DNA of 64,000 bases from Halobacillus ihumii (GCF_902726645.1 NZ_CACVAO010000001.1:1116001-1180000); one strand, 5' to 3'; positions 26,384 to 35,228 are shown, counted from the stretch's first letter. Numbers and translations: made by a program. Notes: generated from the sequence alone by a model not told the origin.

Positions 26384-27364
26384 CTATGAAGCTCGTTCTT
26401 TATTTAATTTGGTGACCTCTGAAGGACTTCCTTGTTTTTGAAAGCGTCCAAGAACATCCTGCCAGATTCCATAAATACCAGAAGGGAAAAAGATCACGAA
26501 CAGAATAAATATCGAACCGAGAATCAACATCCACATATCCGTATAGCTTGCAATAATTGTTTCAAGCAGGACGATCATGGCTGCTCCTAGAACTGGACCG
26601 ATCATCGTCCCGGATCCACCGATTAGAACCATGATCAGGACAGTTCCTGACATTGTCCAATACACATCACTTGGGGCAATGAACCCATTAAAGTACGTAT
26701 AGAGGGACCCCGAAACACCGCCTAGCGCTCCGGAAACGACAAAAGCCATGTATTTATAAATACTTGTGTTATACCCCATCGATTTCAGTCTTGTTTCATT
26801 TTCCCTTATCCCCACTAATATTTTGCCAAAAGGGGACCCTACAAAGATACGAAGACCGGCATAAAGCAGCATGAACAGGGCTGCAATCACATAAAACAGC
26901 CAGACCATGTTGGAAATTTCCCAGCCGAACAGGGTCGGTCTTGGAATCCCCGATAAGCCATTAGAGCCTCCCGTCAACCCTGTTGATTGATAAACAAATG
27001 AGTACACCATTTGTGAAAAGGCCAGCGTGAGCATGAGGAAATAGAAGCCACTCACCTTCATGCAAAACAAGCCGATGACCCCGGCAAGCAAAACCGAAAC
27101 GATGATCGCTCCAAATAGAGTAAAAAGCATATTAGCTGAAACATGCTGGCCGATGATGCCAGCAGCATATGCTCCTGTTCCAAAAAAAGCCGCATGTCCT
27201 AATGACACCATCCCTGTATAGCCGACAATCACATTTAAACTTAAGGCGAAAATGGCCAGAATAAGAATTTCAGTAAGCAAGGTGATGTGAAACGAAGATA
27301 TGAAAAACGGAGCCGCAGCGAAAAGCAGCAGAACAACCGCAAATTGAAGATAAATGTTTTTCAC
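26384..27364 (-). CDS. livM: branched-chain-amino-acid-type ABC importer permease (LivM)
   Basis: 326 residues with about nine spans (family motifs ALSLNVIVGYTGMVSLGHAA, GIRENETRLKSMGYN as the ATPase-docking loop, GGSGTMIGPVLGA). The true start is GTG at 27364, overlapping the LivH stop as GTGA; the longer frame runs back into livH. It forms a heterodimer with LivH. Confidence 0.9.
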   Translation of the reverse strand: MKNIYLQFAVVLLLFAAAPFFISSFHITLLTEILILAIFALSLNVIVGYTGMVSLGHAAFFGTGAYAAGIIGQHVSANMLFTLFGAIIVSVLLAGVIGLFCMKVSGFYFLMLTLAFSQMVYSFVYQSTGLTGGSNGLSGIPRPTLFGWEISNMVWLFYVIAALFMLLYAGLRIFVGSPFGKILVGIRENETRLKSMGYNTSIYKYMAFVVSGALGGVSGSLYTYFNGFIAPSDVYWTMSGTVLIMVLIGGSGTMIGPVLGAAMIVLLETIIASYTDMWMLILGSIFILFVIFFPSGIYGIWQDVLGRFQKQGSPSEVTKLNKERAS

Positions 27365-28233
27365 CCTTCCACCACCTGCTTCCCTAATAGACCGCTTGGA
27401 CGCCATACGAGGATCATGGCCATAAGCCCAAAAATGAGAAACATACTTAATTCAGGGAATAGATAGCGTCCAAAGGTCTCCAGAACACCAACAAGTACAC
27501 TTGCTGTGAATGTTCCCGCGATCGAACCTAGCCCTCCGATCACAAGCACAATCAAAGCCAGAATCAATGTTTGAAATTCCATATCAGGGTAGAGTCCTAA
27601 AATCGGAGAGGCAACTACTCCACCGAAACCGGCCAGAATTCCTCCAAGTACAAATATTGTTGTAAACACGAGGTTAATATTCACTCCAAGAGCTCCGATC
27701 ATTTCGCGGTCGCTTAACCCGGCACGGATGATCGCTCCCCACCTCGTTTTGTTCTGAATCCACCAAAGACCTGCCGCAATGAATATCCCGACACCAATGA
27801 CCACCAGCCGATAAAGCGGGAAAGTTTGACCAACGATCGTCACAGATCCGGATAATAGGTCCGGAACACGAATCGACAGAACATTGGAGCCCCAGATCCA
27901 TTTAGTAAGATCGTGAAACACGTAGGCCAACCCGAACGTGAGTAAAACTTGTGATAAATGCCCTAATTGATAAGTGACACGCAGCAATGTGCGCTCAATA
28001 ACGAGCGCAATCACTGCGACAGCTAGCGGTGCCACAATAAGGGCTGTCCAGAAACTTTGTGTAAAGGTAGTTGTTAATGAATAAGCGACGTAAGATCCTA
28101 TCATATATAAAGAACCATGCGCCAAATTGAGAACTCCTAATATGCCGAAGACTAGAGCAAGTCCACATGTGATAACAAACAACAGCATCCCGTACGACAC
28201 TCCATTGATGAGTTGAGCTATGATAATCTCCAT
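27361..28233 (-). CDS. livH: branched-chain-amino-acid-type ABC importer permease (LivH)
   Basis: 290 residues, about eight spans, with GILGVLNLAHGSLYMIGSYV near residue 35 and the docking loop RAGLSDREMIGALGVN near 185. ATG at 28233 has GGAGG 8 bases upstream. Cotranslated with livM; it starts 27 bases after the binding-protein stop. Confidence 0.9.
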   Translation of the reverse strand: MEIIIAQLINGVSYGMLLFVITCGLALVFGILGVLNLAHGSLYMIGSYVAYSLTTTFTQSFWTALIVAPLAVAVIALVIERTLLRVTYQLGHLSQVLLTFGLAYVFHDLTKWIWGSNVLSIRVPDLLSGSVTIVGQTFPLYRLVVIGVGIFIAAGLWWIQNKTRWGAIIRAGLSDREMIGALGVNINLVFTTIFVLGGILAGFGGVVASPILGLYPDMEFQTLILALIVLVIGGLGSIAGTFTASVLVGVLETFGRYLFPELSMFLIFGLMAMILVWRPSGLLGKQVVEG

Positions 28234-28260
28234 CTCGTCCACCTCCAAGTTATCTTGTTG

Positions 28261-29481
28261 TTATTCTCCTGGATCCTGTACATGTTCAATTTTTTCGATT
28301 ACTTTATTTTCCGTCCGTCCATTTTCCATAATCGTTTCTAAAATGTACATGTTTTGAATGACATGATGGGTTTCCTGGTCAAAAGCAAAAGGTCCACGCG
28401 GGCTGTTAAATTCAACGGCTGACATGGCCTCTATCACTTTGTCCGGATCTGAAACATCTCCATCCAAAGCTTCAATCGTTTCTACGATAATACGGGCTGC
28501 ATCGTACCCTTCTAATGATTCTACGGTCGGACGTCGGTCGTAGGCTGCTTCATAAGCCTCAACAAACTTTTGGTTTTGGTCATTCTCTAAATTGTAGTCC
28601 CAGAAACTTGCTGCATAAATCCCTTCTGCCGCGCTTCCAATGGATTTTCTTAAATCTTCAGAGACTAGCCAGCCTGATCCAAGCAAATCAAATTTCTCTT
28701 TCAACCCATACTCTTCAAACTGCTGAACAAAACGAACCGCGTCACTTCCAGCGAAGAAAGCATACACACCGTCAGCTTCCGAATCAGCAATCGTGGTTAA
28801 ATAGGAAGCGTAATCATTATTTCCTAGCGGGGGGTAAACTTCTCCGACAATTTCGCCGCCTGCAGCTTTATAGGCTTCCATAAAGGCTGCGGATACTTCT
28901 TTCCCAAATGCATAATCTGCAGCCGCCACATAAATTTGATCCCCGACGTTTTCGTACGCCCACTGTCCCATAGAGTTACCGATTTGCCACGAAGAAAAAG
29001 AGGAACGCCATATATAGTCGCTTCTCTCCCCTCTCGTTAAATCATTACCGCCAGAATGTGAAGCCAGGTATGGCAGCTGATTGGAATCCACTTCATCTCG
29101 AATCGCATAAGCAACAGCCGTACTAATCGCACCGGTTAATAAATCAACTTGGTCCTGGTCCATTAGTTTTCTCGTACGGCGCAAGGCTTCCTGAGGATCT
29201 GCAGCCGTATCCTCTTCGATCAACTCAATCTTTTTACCGCCAGCATTCCAGTCCACACTCTCAAAATACAACTTCATTCCAGCAGACAAATCTTTTCCAA
29301 GAGAAGCATACACACCTGAAAACGGCAGGATTGCACCAATTTTAATGGTGTCATCCGAAGACGATCCATTAGCTTCTCCTTCATCAGACTCTCCCGCCTG
29401 GTTCATCGCACTATTTCCGCAAGCAGATAACATCAAAAGCAAAGCAACCGCACAAAGTGACATCACAACAGATTTCTTCAT
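28261..29481 (-). CDS. livJ: branched-chain-amino-acid-type ABC importer solute-binding lipoprotein
   Basis: 406 residues from ATG at 29481 (GGGGG 7 bases upstream). Lipobox LMLSAC with Cys21, a polar linker, then a type-I periplasmic-binding fold (KIGAILPFSGVYASLGKDL, YLASHSGGNDLTRG, YEGYDAARIIVETIEALDGD in register with Peripla_BP_6). First gene of the operon. Its 5' region holds a cre match, a 3-codon ORF and a CodY box. Ligand unknown: branched-chain amino acids, amides and aromatic acids are all used by this family. Confidence 0.9.
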   Translation of the reverse strand: MKKSVVMSLCAVALLLMLSACGNSAMNQAGESDEGEANGSSSDDTIKIGAILPFSGVYASLGKDLSAGMKLYFESVDWNAGGKKIELIEEDTAADPQEALRRTRKLMDQDQVDLLTGAISTAVAYAIRDEVDSNQLPYLASHSGGNDLTRGERSDYIWRSSFSSWQIGNSMGQWAYENVGDQIYVAAADYAFGKEVSAAFMEAYKAAGGEIVGEVYPPLGNNDYASYLTTIADSEADGVYAFFAGSDAVRFVQQFEEYGLKEKFDLLGSGWLVSEDLRKSIGSAAEGIYAASFWDYNLENDQNQKFVEAYEAAYDRRPTVESLEGYDAARIIVETIEALDGDVSDPDKVIEAMSAVEFNSPRGPFAFDQETHHVIQNMYILETIMENGRTENKVIEKIEHVQDPGE

Positions 29482-29517
29482 GATTTTCCCCCTTATCATT
29501 CAGACTCAAAAAGAACC

Positions 29518-29532
29518 AGAAAACGCTTTCAA
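29518..29532 (-). promoter_or_regulatory. cre site (CcpA binding), perfect consensus match
   Basis: TTGAAAGCGTTTTCT on the minus strand fits WTGNAANCGNWNNCW at every fixed position. It lies 37 bases upstream of the livJ start, downstream of the likely promoter, which is a classic roadblock position for catabolite repression. Confidence 0.65.
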
Positions 29533-29555
29533 AAGATCATACTTTCCTCCTCCTT
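29529..29555 (-). other. 3-codon leader ORF with near-perfect ribosome site
   Basis: AAGGAGGAGG (29555-29546), a 5-base spacer, then ATG ATC TTT TGA, encoding Met-Ile-Phe. It precedes livJ by about 50 bases and overlaps the cre site. It may be a translated minigene in the leader or the relic of a longer reading frame. Confidence 0.4.
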
Positions 29556-29579
29556 AAAATGTTACTTATATCGTATAGT

Positions 29580-29594
29580 AATCTTCTGAAAATT
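29580..29594. promoter_or_regulatory. candidate CodY box upstream of livJ
   Basis: AATCTTCTGAAAATT matches the CodY consensus at 14 of 15 positions, about 100 bases upstream of livJ in the expected promoter region. CodY responds to branched-chain amino acids and GTP, which suits this importer. Confidence 0.6.
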
Positions 29595-29751
29595 ACAACA
29601 TTTTATTTAACCTTCGTCTAAAAAACATGATATAAAAATGACAATAAAATGCTTCATTGTCGTACTTTACAGGTAATAACAAGATTTTATAGCATGTTAT
29701 CTTTTACTTTCGTTTACCTAACATAATTAAATAGGTACTGGGCTCCCTTAT

Positions 29752-29814
29752 TTGACTGTCCGAAATAGTTCAGGTAATCTAAAAATACATAGGTTACTAC
29801 TTAAGTGGTAACCT
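29752..29814 (+). promoter_or_regulatory. rbsK promoter candidate and 24-bp near-perfect palindrome
   Basis: TTGACT (29752-29757), 17 bases, TAATCT (29775-29780). Starting 10 bases later is a palindrome (29791-29814) with arms AGGTTAC and GTAACCT around CTTAAG, pairing at 11 of 12 positions. The placement suits a repressor of the LacI/GntR kind acting on the ribonucleoside operon. The 29595-29751 and 29815-29920 segments hold nothing else I can identify. Confidence 0.5.
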
Positions 29815-29935
29815 AAAATATCAGTTGTAGAGGTCAGTTGTTATGAAATCATGGTGGTGGTAATTTAAAATAAGAGCGATGAAATACTGAAGCCAAAACG
29901 AAGTAAGTGAAGAATGAATAAGGGGAGGTTTAATC

Positions 29936-30871
29936 ATGAAAGAACCAACTATTGTCGTTGTCGGAAGCTTGAACATGGACATTGTCATCGAAGCCGATCG
30001 AGCCCCATCAGCAGGTGAAACGCTCATGGGGAACGGGGCAAATTTTATCCCCGGTGGAAAAGGGGCCAATCAAGCTGCAGCATTAGCCAAACTCGGAGCT
30101 CACACGACGATGCTCGGTACAATCGGGAATGACCAATTTGGCACGAATTTGCTGCAATCTCTGGAAAGCAGCGGTGTTAATACAAGTCATATTAAGCGAG
30201 TACATGAACATCCAACAGGAATTGCTTCCATTTTGTTAAGTGAAGGAGACAATCGCATTGTAGTGGTTCCTGGCGCAAATGACGCCTGTCTGGCTGAGGA
30301 TTTATATAACTACGAAGCGATCATCAAAGAGGCTGATGTCGTGCTGCTGCAGCTGGAAATCCCAATCTCCACGGTAACTGCAGCCGCTCAACTAGCCAAA
30401 CAGCACGAGAAGACTGTGGTGTTAAATCCTGCCCCTGCCCAGCGTTTACCTGAATCCTTATTGCAGAAGGTAGATTATATAACTCCAAACCACTCAGAGC
30501 TAGGCATTTTATCCGATAAAGACCTGGAGTCATTTACCTTGGAGCAATCCATGAAAGCGATGCAGGATCTTGGTGTAAAAAACGTAATTACGACACTGGG
30601 AGAAAAAGGATCTGCCTATATGGATCACAGCTCATCGATCCACACGATTGCTGGATATAAAGTTCCAGTTGTCGACACCACTGGTGCAGGAGATGCCTAT
30701 AATGCCGGTCTCAGCTATGCACTTGGGAGGAACATGTCTCTTGAAGAAGCAGTCCGTTTTGCCAGTAAAGTATCTGCTTTGGCGGTTACAAAGTTTGGAG
30801 CTCAAGGAGGCATGCCTAGGAAGGAAGAAGTGGAAGCCTTCGAAGCGGATTTTTCTGATTCAGAATCTTAA
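29936..30871 (+). CDS. rbsK: ribokinase
   Basis: 311 residues of the PfkB family. It phosphorylates ribose to ribose 5-phosphate. The N-terminal signature GSLNMDIVIEADRAPSAGET and GGKGANQAAALAKLG, and the C-terminal anion hole/catalytic base DTTGAGDAYNAGL (Asp about 252), are complete. AGGGGAGG precedes the ATG. It is followed 44 bases later by a nucleoside hydrolase, so ribose freed inside the cell is probably its substrate. No ribose ABC transporter accompanies it. Confidence 0.92.
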   Translation: MKEPTIVVVGSLNMDIVIEADRAPSAGETLMGNGANFIPGGKGANQAAALAKLGAHTTMLGTIGNDQFGTNLLQSLESSGVNTSHIKRVHEHPTGIASILLSEGDNRIVVVPGANDACLAEDLYNYEAIIKEADVVLLQLEIPISTVTAAAQLAKQHEKTVVLNPAPAQRLPESLLQKVDYITPNHSELGILSDKDLESFTLEQSMKAMQDLGVKNVITTLGEKGSAYMDHSSSIHTIAGYKVPVVDTTGAGDAYNAGLSYALGRNMSLEEAVRFASKVSALAVTKFGAQGGMPRKEEVEAFEADFSDSES

Positions 30872-30915
30872 ACTAAAGAGGGTCATCATTTTTTTAAAAA
30901 GGGAGAGCAGTCTAC

Positions 30916-31839
30916 ATGGAACACGTTATATTAGATGTCGATACAGGGATTGATGATGCGCTGGCCATTGCCTATGCCGTCCACTCCTCTGAATTAAATG
31001 TGTTAGGAATCACCACTGGCTTTGGAAATGTTTCACAAAAGGAAGCGACCCGCAACACGCTTCAAGTTCTTGATGTGCTGGATGCCGATGACAACATCCC
31101 CGTTATTCCTGGAGCGAATGAGCCGATATCGGGTCAGCATATTAAAGAAAAGTCAACCCGCATTCACGGAGAGGATGGCCTTGGAAATAGCGGCCTCCCC
31201 CTCTCTAAACGGATACCATATTCGTCCGAAGCGGCGGACTTCATCATTGAAAAAATGGAAGAATACCCAGGTCAGATTACCGTGATTGCTGTTGGTCCTC
31301 AGACTAATATGGCATTGGCAATTCAGAAGAAGCCGGAGATTGTACGTCTAGCCAAGCGAGTCGTGATTATGGGTGGAGCCGTCACGGTGCCTGGGAACGT
31401 AACCCCAAACGCTGAAGCAAATATTTACGCAGATCCAGAGGCAGCTTCCATTGTCTTTGAATCAGGTGTGCCTGTGACGCTTGTAGGGCTTGATGTGACG
31501 ATGCAAACCTTATTACGTGTTGAAGACGTTCAACAATGGGGGGATGTTAGATCCGATTACAGCGACTTTTTACAAACGATTTGTAACTTCTATATGGATG
31601 CCTATCATCAGTTTGACCCTGAATTAGGCGGCTGTGCCCTGCATGATCCGCTGGCAGTGGGAGTTGTGATCGATCCTTCCTTTGTCAAAACAACCCCAAT
31701 GCATGTAGGGGTGAATGTAGAACGAGGAGAAGCTTTAGGAAATACCCACGAAGTCGCGCAGAAAAATAAGAATGTTGAGGTTTGCCTCAACATTGATGTG
31801 GACCGTTTCGTTTCACACTTTTTAAACAGAATTGTGTAA
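30916..31839 (+). CDS. inosine-uridine-type nucleoside hydrolase
   Basis: 307 residues. It hydrolyses the N-glycosidic bond of ribonucleosides to base and ribose. The N-terminal calcium site ILDVDTGIDDALAIA, NAEANIYADPEAA in the middle and HDPLAVGVV near the C-terminus (catalytic-site His) are as expected for IunH/RihA-type enzymes of this length. GGGAG lies 10 bases before the ATG. In one operon with rbsK, giving a ribonucleoside to ribose 5-phosphate path. Base preference is unknown. Confidence 0.92.
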   Translation: MEHVILDVDTGIDDALAIAYAVHSSELNVLGITTGFGNVSQKEATRNTLQVLDVLDADDNIPVIPGANEPISGQHIKEKSTRIHGEDGLGNSGLPLSKRIPYSSEAADFIIEKMEEYPGQITVIAVGPQTNMALAIQKKPEIVRLAKRVVIMGGAVTVPGNVTPNAEANIYADPEAASIVFESGVPVTLVGLDVTMQTLLRVEDVQQWGDVRSDYSDFLQTICNFYMDAYHQFDPELGGCALHDPLAVGVVIDPSFVKTTPMHVGVNVERGEALGNTHEVAQKNKNVEVCLNIDVDRFVSHFLNRIV

Positions 31840-31916
31840 TCCTGGTCTATGAACTAGCTTTTTGTTCAATCCAGAAACAAAAAGAATAATCTAGGACAAA
31901 ACTAAATTAATTATAA

Positions 31917-31948
31917 AATAATCCGAACGATTAGTTCGGGTTATTTGT
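31917..31948 (+). terminator. Rho-independent terminator, bidirectional
   Basis: 12-bp stem AATAATCCGAAC/GTTCGGGTTATT (one G-T pair), 5-base loop, between the converging nucleoside hydrolase and DUF817 genes. T-rich flanks on both sides. Confidence 0.7.
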
Positions 31949-31966
31949 GTGCCAAGAAAGCACTTC

Positions 31967-32776
31967 TTAGCATCGCTCCGTCAAAACACTTCGCTTTGCT
32001 GTGGGATCTTTTTGTGGAACTTTGCCTTTAACCTGCTTTAACGATGCTACGATAAGAAAACTGACAATCACCAATAACAGCCATGAGCTTACTTTTCCCA
32101 GATGAACGAGACTCCACGCCTCAGTCTGGTATGGATATTCCCAAGCTCCGAAGTACGTGGCGATATTTTCGGCAATCCATATAAAAAATCCAATCAGCAC
32201 AAAAGACAGAGCAAGCGGCATACGGTAACGCGTTCCCCCTACCTCGTATGTGACCCATGATTGCCAAAAAACGATCATTACAAGTCCAGATAGCCAAAAG
32301 CGGACGTCCATCCAATAATGGTGGGTGAAAAAATTTAAGTAAATCGCAGCTGCAAGAGGTACAACGACCAAAGTCGGCGGCCATTTAACCAGTTCAACAT
32401 TTAACCTTCTCCACGCCTGGCAAAGATAACTCGCCACACTTGCATACATAAATCCGCTATACAAAGGCACTCCAAAAATCTTGGAATAGGCCTCCTCTGG
32501 ATAAGACCAGGAGCCCATATGTACTTTGAAAAGTTCAAGCGCGAGTCCAATAAGGTGGAAGACTGTAATCACCTTCAATTCATCCCGAGTTTCTAGACCA
32601 GAACGCACCATCCACCACTGCATCAGCAGGCAGATGATGAGCAGCCAGTCATACCGTGGCAGCAAGGGGAGCGACATGATTTCTGTAGCAGCTAAAGAAG
32701 CAAAAATAACGACGGGAAACAAACATGACAGAGCCTGCTCCCAGCCAAAGCGAACAAGTTGTTTTAATGCTCTCAT
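31967..32776 (-). CDS. DUF817-family membrane protein
   Basis: 269 residues, about eight membrane spans, strongly Trp/Tyr-rich (LLMQWWMVRSGLETRDELKV, FTHHYWMDVRFWLSGLVM, IWIAENIATYFGAWEYPYQ). The paired, similarly spaced motifs FKVHMGSWSYPEE and YFGAWEYPYQTE are typical of DUF817 (COG3739), whose function is not known. GGAGG precedes the ATG. It stands alone, converging with the nucleoside hydrolase. Confidence 0.8.
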   Translation of the reverse strand: MRALKQLVRFGWEQALSCLFPVVIFASLAATEIMSLPLLPRYDWLLIICLLMQWWMVRSGLETRDELKVITVFHLIGLALELFKVHMGSWSYPEEAYSKIFGVPLYSGFMYASVASYLCQAWRRLNVELVKWPPTLVVVPLAAAIYLNFFTHHYWMDVRFWLSGLVMIVFWQSWVTYEVGGTRYRMPLALSFVLIGFFIWIAENIATYFGAWEYPYQTEAWSLVHLGKVSSWLLLVIVSFLIVASLKQVKGKVPQKDPTAKRSVLTERC

Positions 32777-32892
32777 GATATACGCCTCCGTAGATCTTTT
32801 CTATCCATTTGTATATCCTGCTTAGGGTAGGAGCCAAATAAATTCAGGTACATAGGTTCACCGCCGAACAACTTTCTTTTTCTTCACAATGT

Positions 32893-33117
32893 TTATTCCC
32901 CATGGGTCTCTTCATCATTTCGGTATTCTAAAATATCTCCAGGTTGACATTCCAAAGCCTTACAAATCGCTTCCAACGTCGAAAATCGAATTGCTTTTGC
33001 TTTTCCATTTTTCAATACAGAAAGGTTAGCCATGGTTATTCCAACCCTCTCCGAAAGTTCTGTTACACTCATTTTTCTTTTAGCCAACATCACATCAATA
33101 TTAATGATAATCGCCAT
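32893..33117 (-). CDS. yozG: small XRE-family regulator (YozG-like)
   Basis: 74 residues, essentially one Cro/C1-type HTH (MLAKRKMSVTELSERVGITM, ANLSVLKNGKAKAIRFSTLE, AICKALECQPGDILEY). GAGGTG lies 7 bases before the ATG. It starts 11 bases after the DUF2975 gene, as the pair yoaS-yozG does in B. subtilis; the regulator probably controls its membrane partner. Confidence 0.85.
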   Translation of the reverse strand: MAIIINIDVMLAKRKMSVTELSERVGITMANLSVLKNGKAKAIRFSTLEAICKALECQPGDILEYRNDEETHGE

Positions 33118-33128
33118 TTGTTTTCACC

Positions 33129-33611
33129 TCAGACTGTTAAGTCATTTTCTGATTTTATGTCGATGGCATTTTCTAATAGCTTCTGAAGAAGAGCAGCAAA
33201 GACTGCAATCACCAGCGAAGCAAAAATAATGATCATGCCGAGTACGATGAGACCTGGAGCATCATCCCTCTCTGCAATAAGATAAAAGAGCGGCATGCCT
33301 GCCACATACAACGTGCTGATTGTAATGGCACAGAATTTTATATTCTTTAAAGCTTTTACCGATAATTCCGAGAAAGCTTCGTGCTTGTCAATATAGCTTA
33401 AAAGTTTAAAAGCTTGATACAGAGCAAAATAAAAAGGAATCACCGCTGCATACACGTCAATTAAAACAAGTTCGTTTATATAAGGCATATCTGGATACAA
33501 TTCTGCTGCATAATTCGCTATCCCAGGCACGAAAAATATGCACAACGCAAGAATTGGAATTCCAATAAGAATAACAGCTGTCTTTAAAAAGAGTGTTGAC
33601 CCTCGTTTCAT
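33129..33611 (-). CDS. yoaS: DUF2975 membrane protein (YoaS-like)
   Basis: 160 residues from ATG at 33611 (AGGTG 6 bases upstream), four membrane spans (about 12-34, 52-75, 95-118, 128-150), with the family segment SYIDKHEAFSELSVKALKNI between spans 2 and 3. Same length as B. subtilis YoaS. Function unknown; always found with the small HTH gene. Confidence 0.85.
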   Translation of the reverse strand: MKRGSTLFLKTAVILIGIPILALCIFFVPGIANYAAELYPDMPYINELVLIDVYAAVIPFYFALYQAFKLLSYIDKHEAFSELSVKALKNIKFCAITISTLYVAGMPLFYLIAERDDAPGLIVLGMIIIFASLVIAVFAALLQKLLENAIDIKSENDLTV

Positions 33612-33725
33612 AAAAAGCACCTCACTAATTGATTGTAAAATTGATTTTAACACGCTATTTATCGATTATCAATAAATAATTAATGATTAAGATTATATAT
33701 TTATTCTTAAATAGGATTTCAGACA

Positions 33726-33759
33726 AGAAAAAAAGCATTCCACATTACATCGAAATGCT
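33726..33759 (-). terminator. minus-strand terminator hairpin upstream of yoaS
   Basis: AGCATTTC/GGAATGCT stem with a 10-base loop, followed on the minus strand by T7. No minus-strand gene precedes it within the window for several kilobases, so it either ends a short transcript or acts as an attenuator in the yoaS leader. Confidence 0.55.
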
Positions 33760-33900
33760 CGATACTAAAAGAATACAAGCTGACAGAACAACTTTCGTTT
33801 CAGGCATTTTTCTGTTTGCTTATAAAAATATTATTCGTGAGCAAACTATCCATAACCGTTAAGATTCGTCGTGAACGATACATTAAAAGTAGGTGTAATC

Positions 33901-34893
33901 ATGAACCCTGGTCTCATTTCAATCATCATTCCCTCTTATAACGAATCAGGGAATATTGAACTCATTTACAAAGCCATAGATAAAGAATTCGAGGACATCG
34001 CTTACGATTATGAAATCTGTTTTATTAATGATGGCAGCACGGATGATACCTTGCAGCGAATTAAAAAACTGGTATTAACGAATCCAAAGGTCAAGTATAT
34101 TTCATTCACAAGAAACTTCGGAAAAGAAGTCGCACTACTGGCAGGTTTTCATCATGTAAAAGGAGATGCCGTGATTCTCATGGACGCAGATCTACAGCAT
34201 CCATGCTCCTTAATTAAACCTTTTATCGAGGGATACGAGGAAGGTTACCATCAAGTGATCGCCCAACGTAACCGCAAAGGAGACGGCCTGCTGCGTTCCT
34301 GTCTTTCCTCTCTTTACTACTGCCTTGTGAATAAGATTGTTGAGGTAGACGTAAAAGATGGGGTCGGAGATTTCAGGCTGTTGAGCCGGCAAGCCGTTGA
34401 CGCCCTCTTGTTGTTAAACGAAGGAAATCGTTTCTCAAAGGGATTGTTTTCCTGGATCGGGTTAAGCCAGAAAATTATTGATTACGACAATGTCACTCGT
34501 CAAAAAGGGAAAACAAAGTGGTCGTTCTCAAAATTGCTGAACTATGGCATGGACGGTGTCCTTTCATTTAACAACCGTCCGCTCCGAATATGTTTTTACA
34601 TTGGAGCCTTCCTATTACTCTTATCACTGCTTTGTATCGTGACAACAGCGATCATTTTAATCAGGGACGGAGTTGATGTTCAAGGATTCTTACCTATGAT
34701 CTCAGTATTTCTGTTCTTTGGAGGCGTGCAGCTGTTCAGTCTTGGGGTCATTGGGGAGTACATTGGGAGGATTTATTATGAGACGAAGAAACGGCCTCAT
34801 TATTTAATCGAGGAGACTAATTTATCAAATGGAGAACATGATGAAGGGAATCAGTCAGGAATTTATCAGATTTATCGTAGTGGGGATCATTAA
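33901..34893 (+). CDS. csbB: undecaprenyl-phosphate glycosyltransferase (CsbB/YkcC-like)
   Basis: 330 residues from ATG at 33901 (AGGTG 6 bases upstream). GT2 catalytic domain (about 5-230) with ISIIIPSYNESGNIE, the DxD-type INDGSTDDT and LMDADLQHP, FTRNFGKEVALLAG and GDFRLLSRQAVDAL. Two C-terminal membrane spans follow (about 230-300). Proteins of this class load a sugar onto undecaprenyl phosphate at the inner membrane face. With gtcA and yfhO immediately downstream it matches the B. subtilis system that adds GlcNAc to lipoteichoic acid. Confidence 0.88.
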   Translation: MNPGLISIIIPSYNESGNIELIYKAIDKEFEDIAYDYEICFINDGSTDDTLQRIKKLVLTNPKVKYISFTRNFGKEVALLAGFHHVKGDAVILMDADLQHPCSLIKPFIEGYEEGYHQVIAQRNRKGDGLLRSCLSSLYYCLVNKIVEVDVKDGVGDFRLLSRQAVDALLLLNEGNRFSKGLFSWIGLSQKIIDYDNVTRQKGKTKWSFSKLLNYGMDGVLSFNNRPLRICFYIGAFLLLLSLLCIVTTAIILIRDGVDVQGFLPMISVFLFFGGVQLFSLGVIGEYIGRIYYETKKRPHYLIEETNLSNGEHDEGNQSGIYQIYRSGDH

Positions 34894-35215
34894 CACTGCT
34901 AATTATTATCTGTGCTATTTATGTTTCCACGAACTATTGAATATTAGTTATATGATGGCACATCTTGCAGGCTTTGCATTAAGTTTCGTGATCTCTTTCT
35001 TCTTAAATTCATACTTTACGTTCAAGGTGAAACCGACCCTGGCTAAGTTCCTGCAATTCCCGCTGTCCCAGTTGTTTAATATCGCGGTTTCCTCTGTGCT
35101 CGTCTATTTATTCGTGGAATACTTTCTGATTGATAGTACGATCGCTCCCATTCTGTCTGTTTTTATCACGGTACCCCTAACCTTCATCATAACGGGCAAA
35201 ATTTTAAAAAAGTAA
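34841..35215 (+). CDS. gtcA: GtrA-family lipid-linked-sugar flippase
   Basis: 124 residues, four membrane spans, GtrA family (FIRFIVVGIINTANYYLCYL, FALSFVISFFLNSYFTFK). Start ATG at 34841 with GGAG 6 bases upstream, lying 53 bases inside the 3' end of csbB, which implies coupled translation. In known systems this protein moves the undecaprenyl-phosphate sugar across the membrane. Confidence 0.88.
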   Translation: MKGISQEFIRFIVVGIINTANYYLCYLCFHELLNISYMMAHLAGFALSFVISFFLNSYFTFKVKPTLAKFLQFPLSQLFNIAVSSVLVYLFVEYFLIDSTIAPILSVFITVPLTFIITGKILKK

Positions 35216-35228
35216 CGGAGATTTGATC

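Noticed and set aside
29821-30069. 82-codon minus-strand frame
   Set aside because: Antisense to the rbsK start, where the plus-strand signature is unmistakable.
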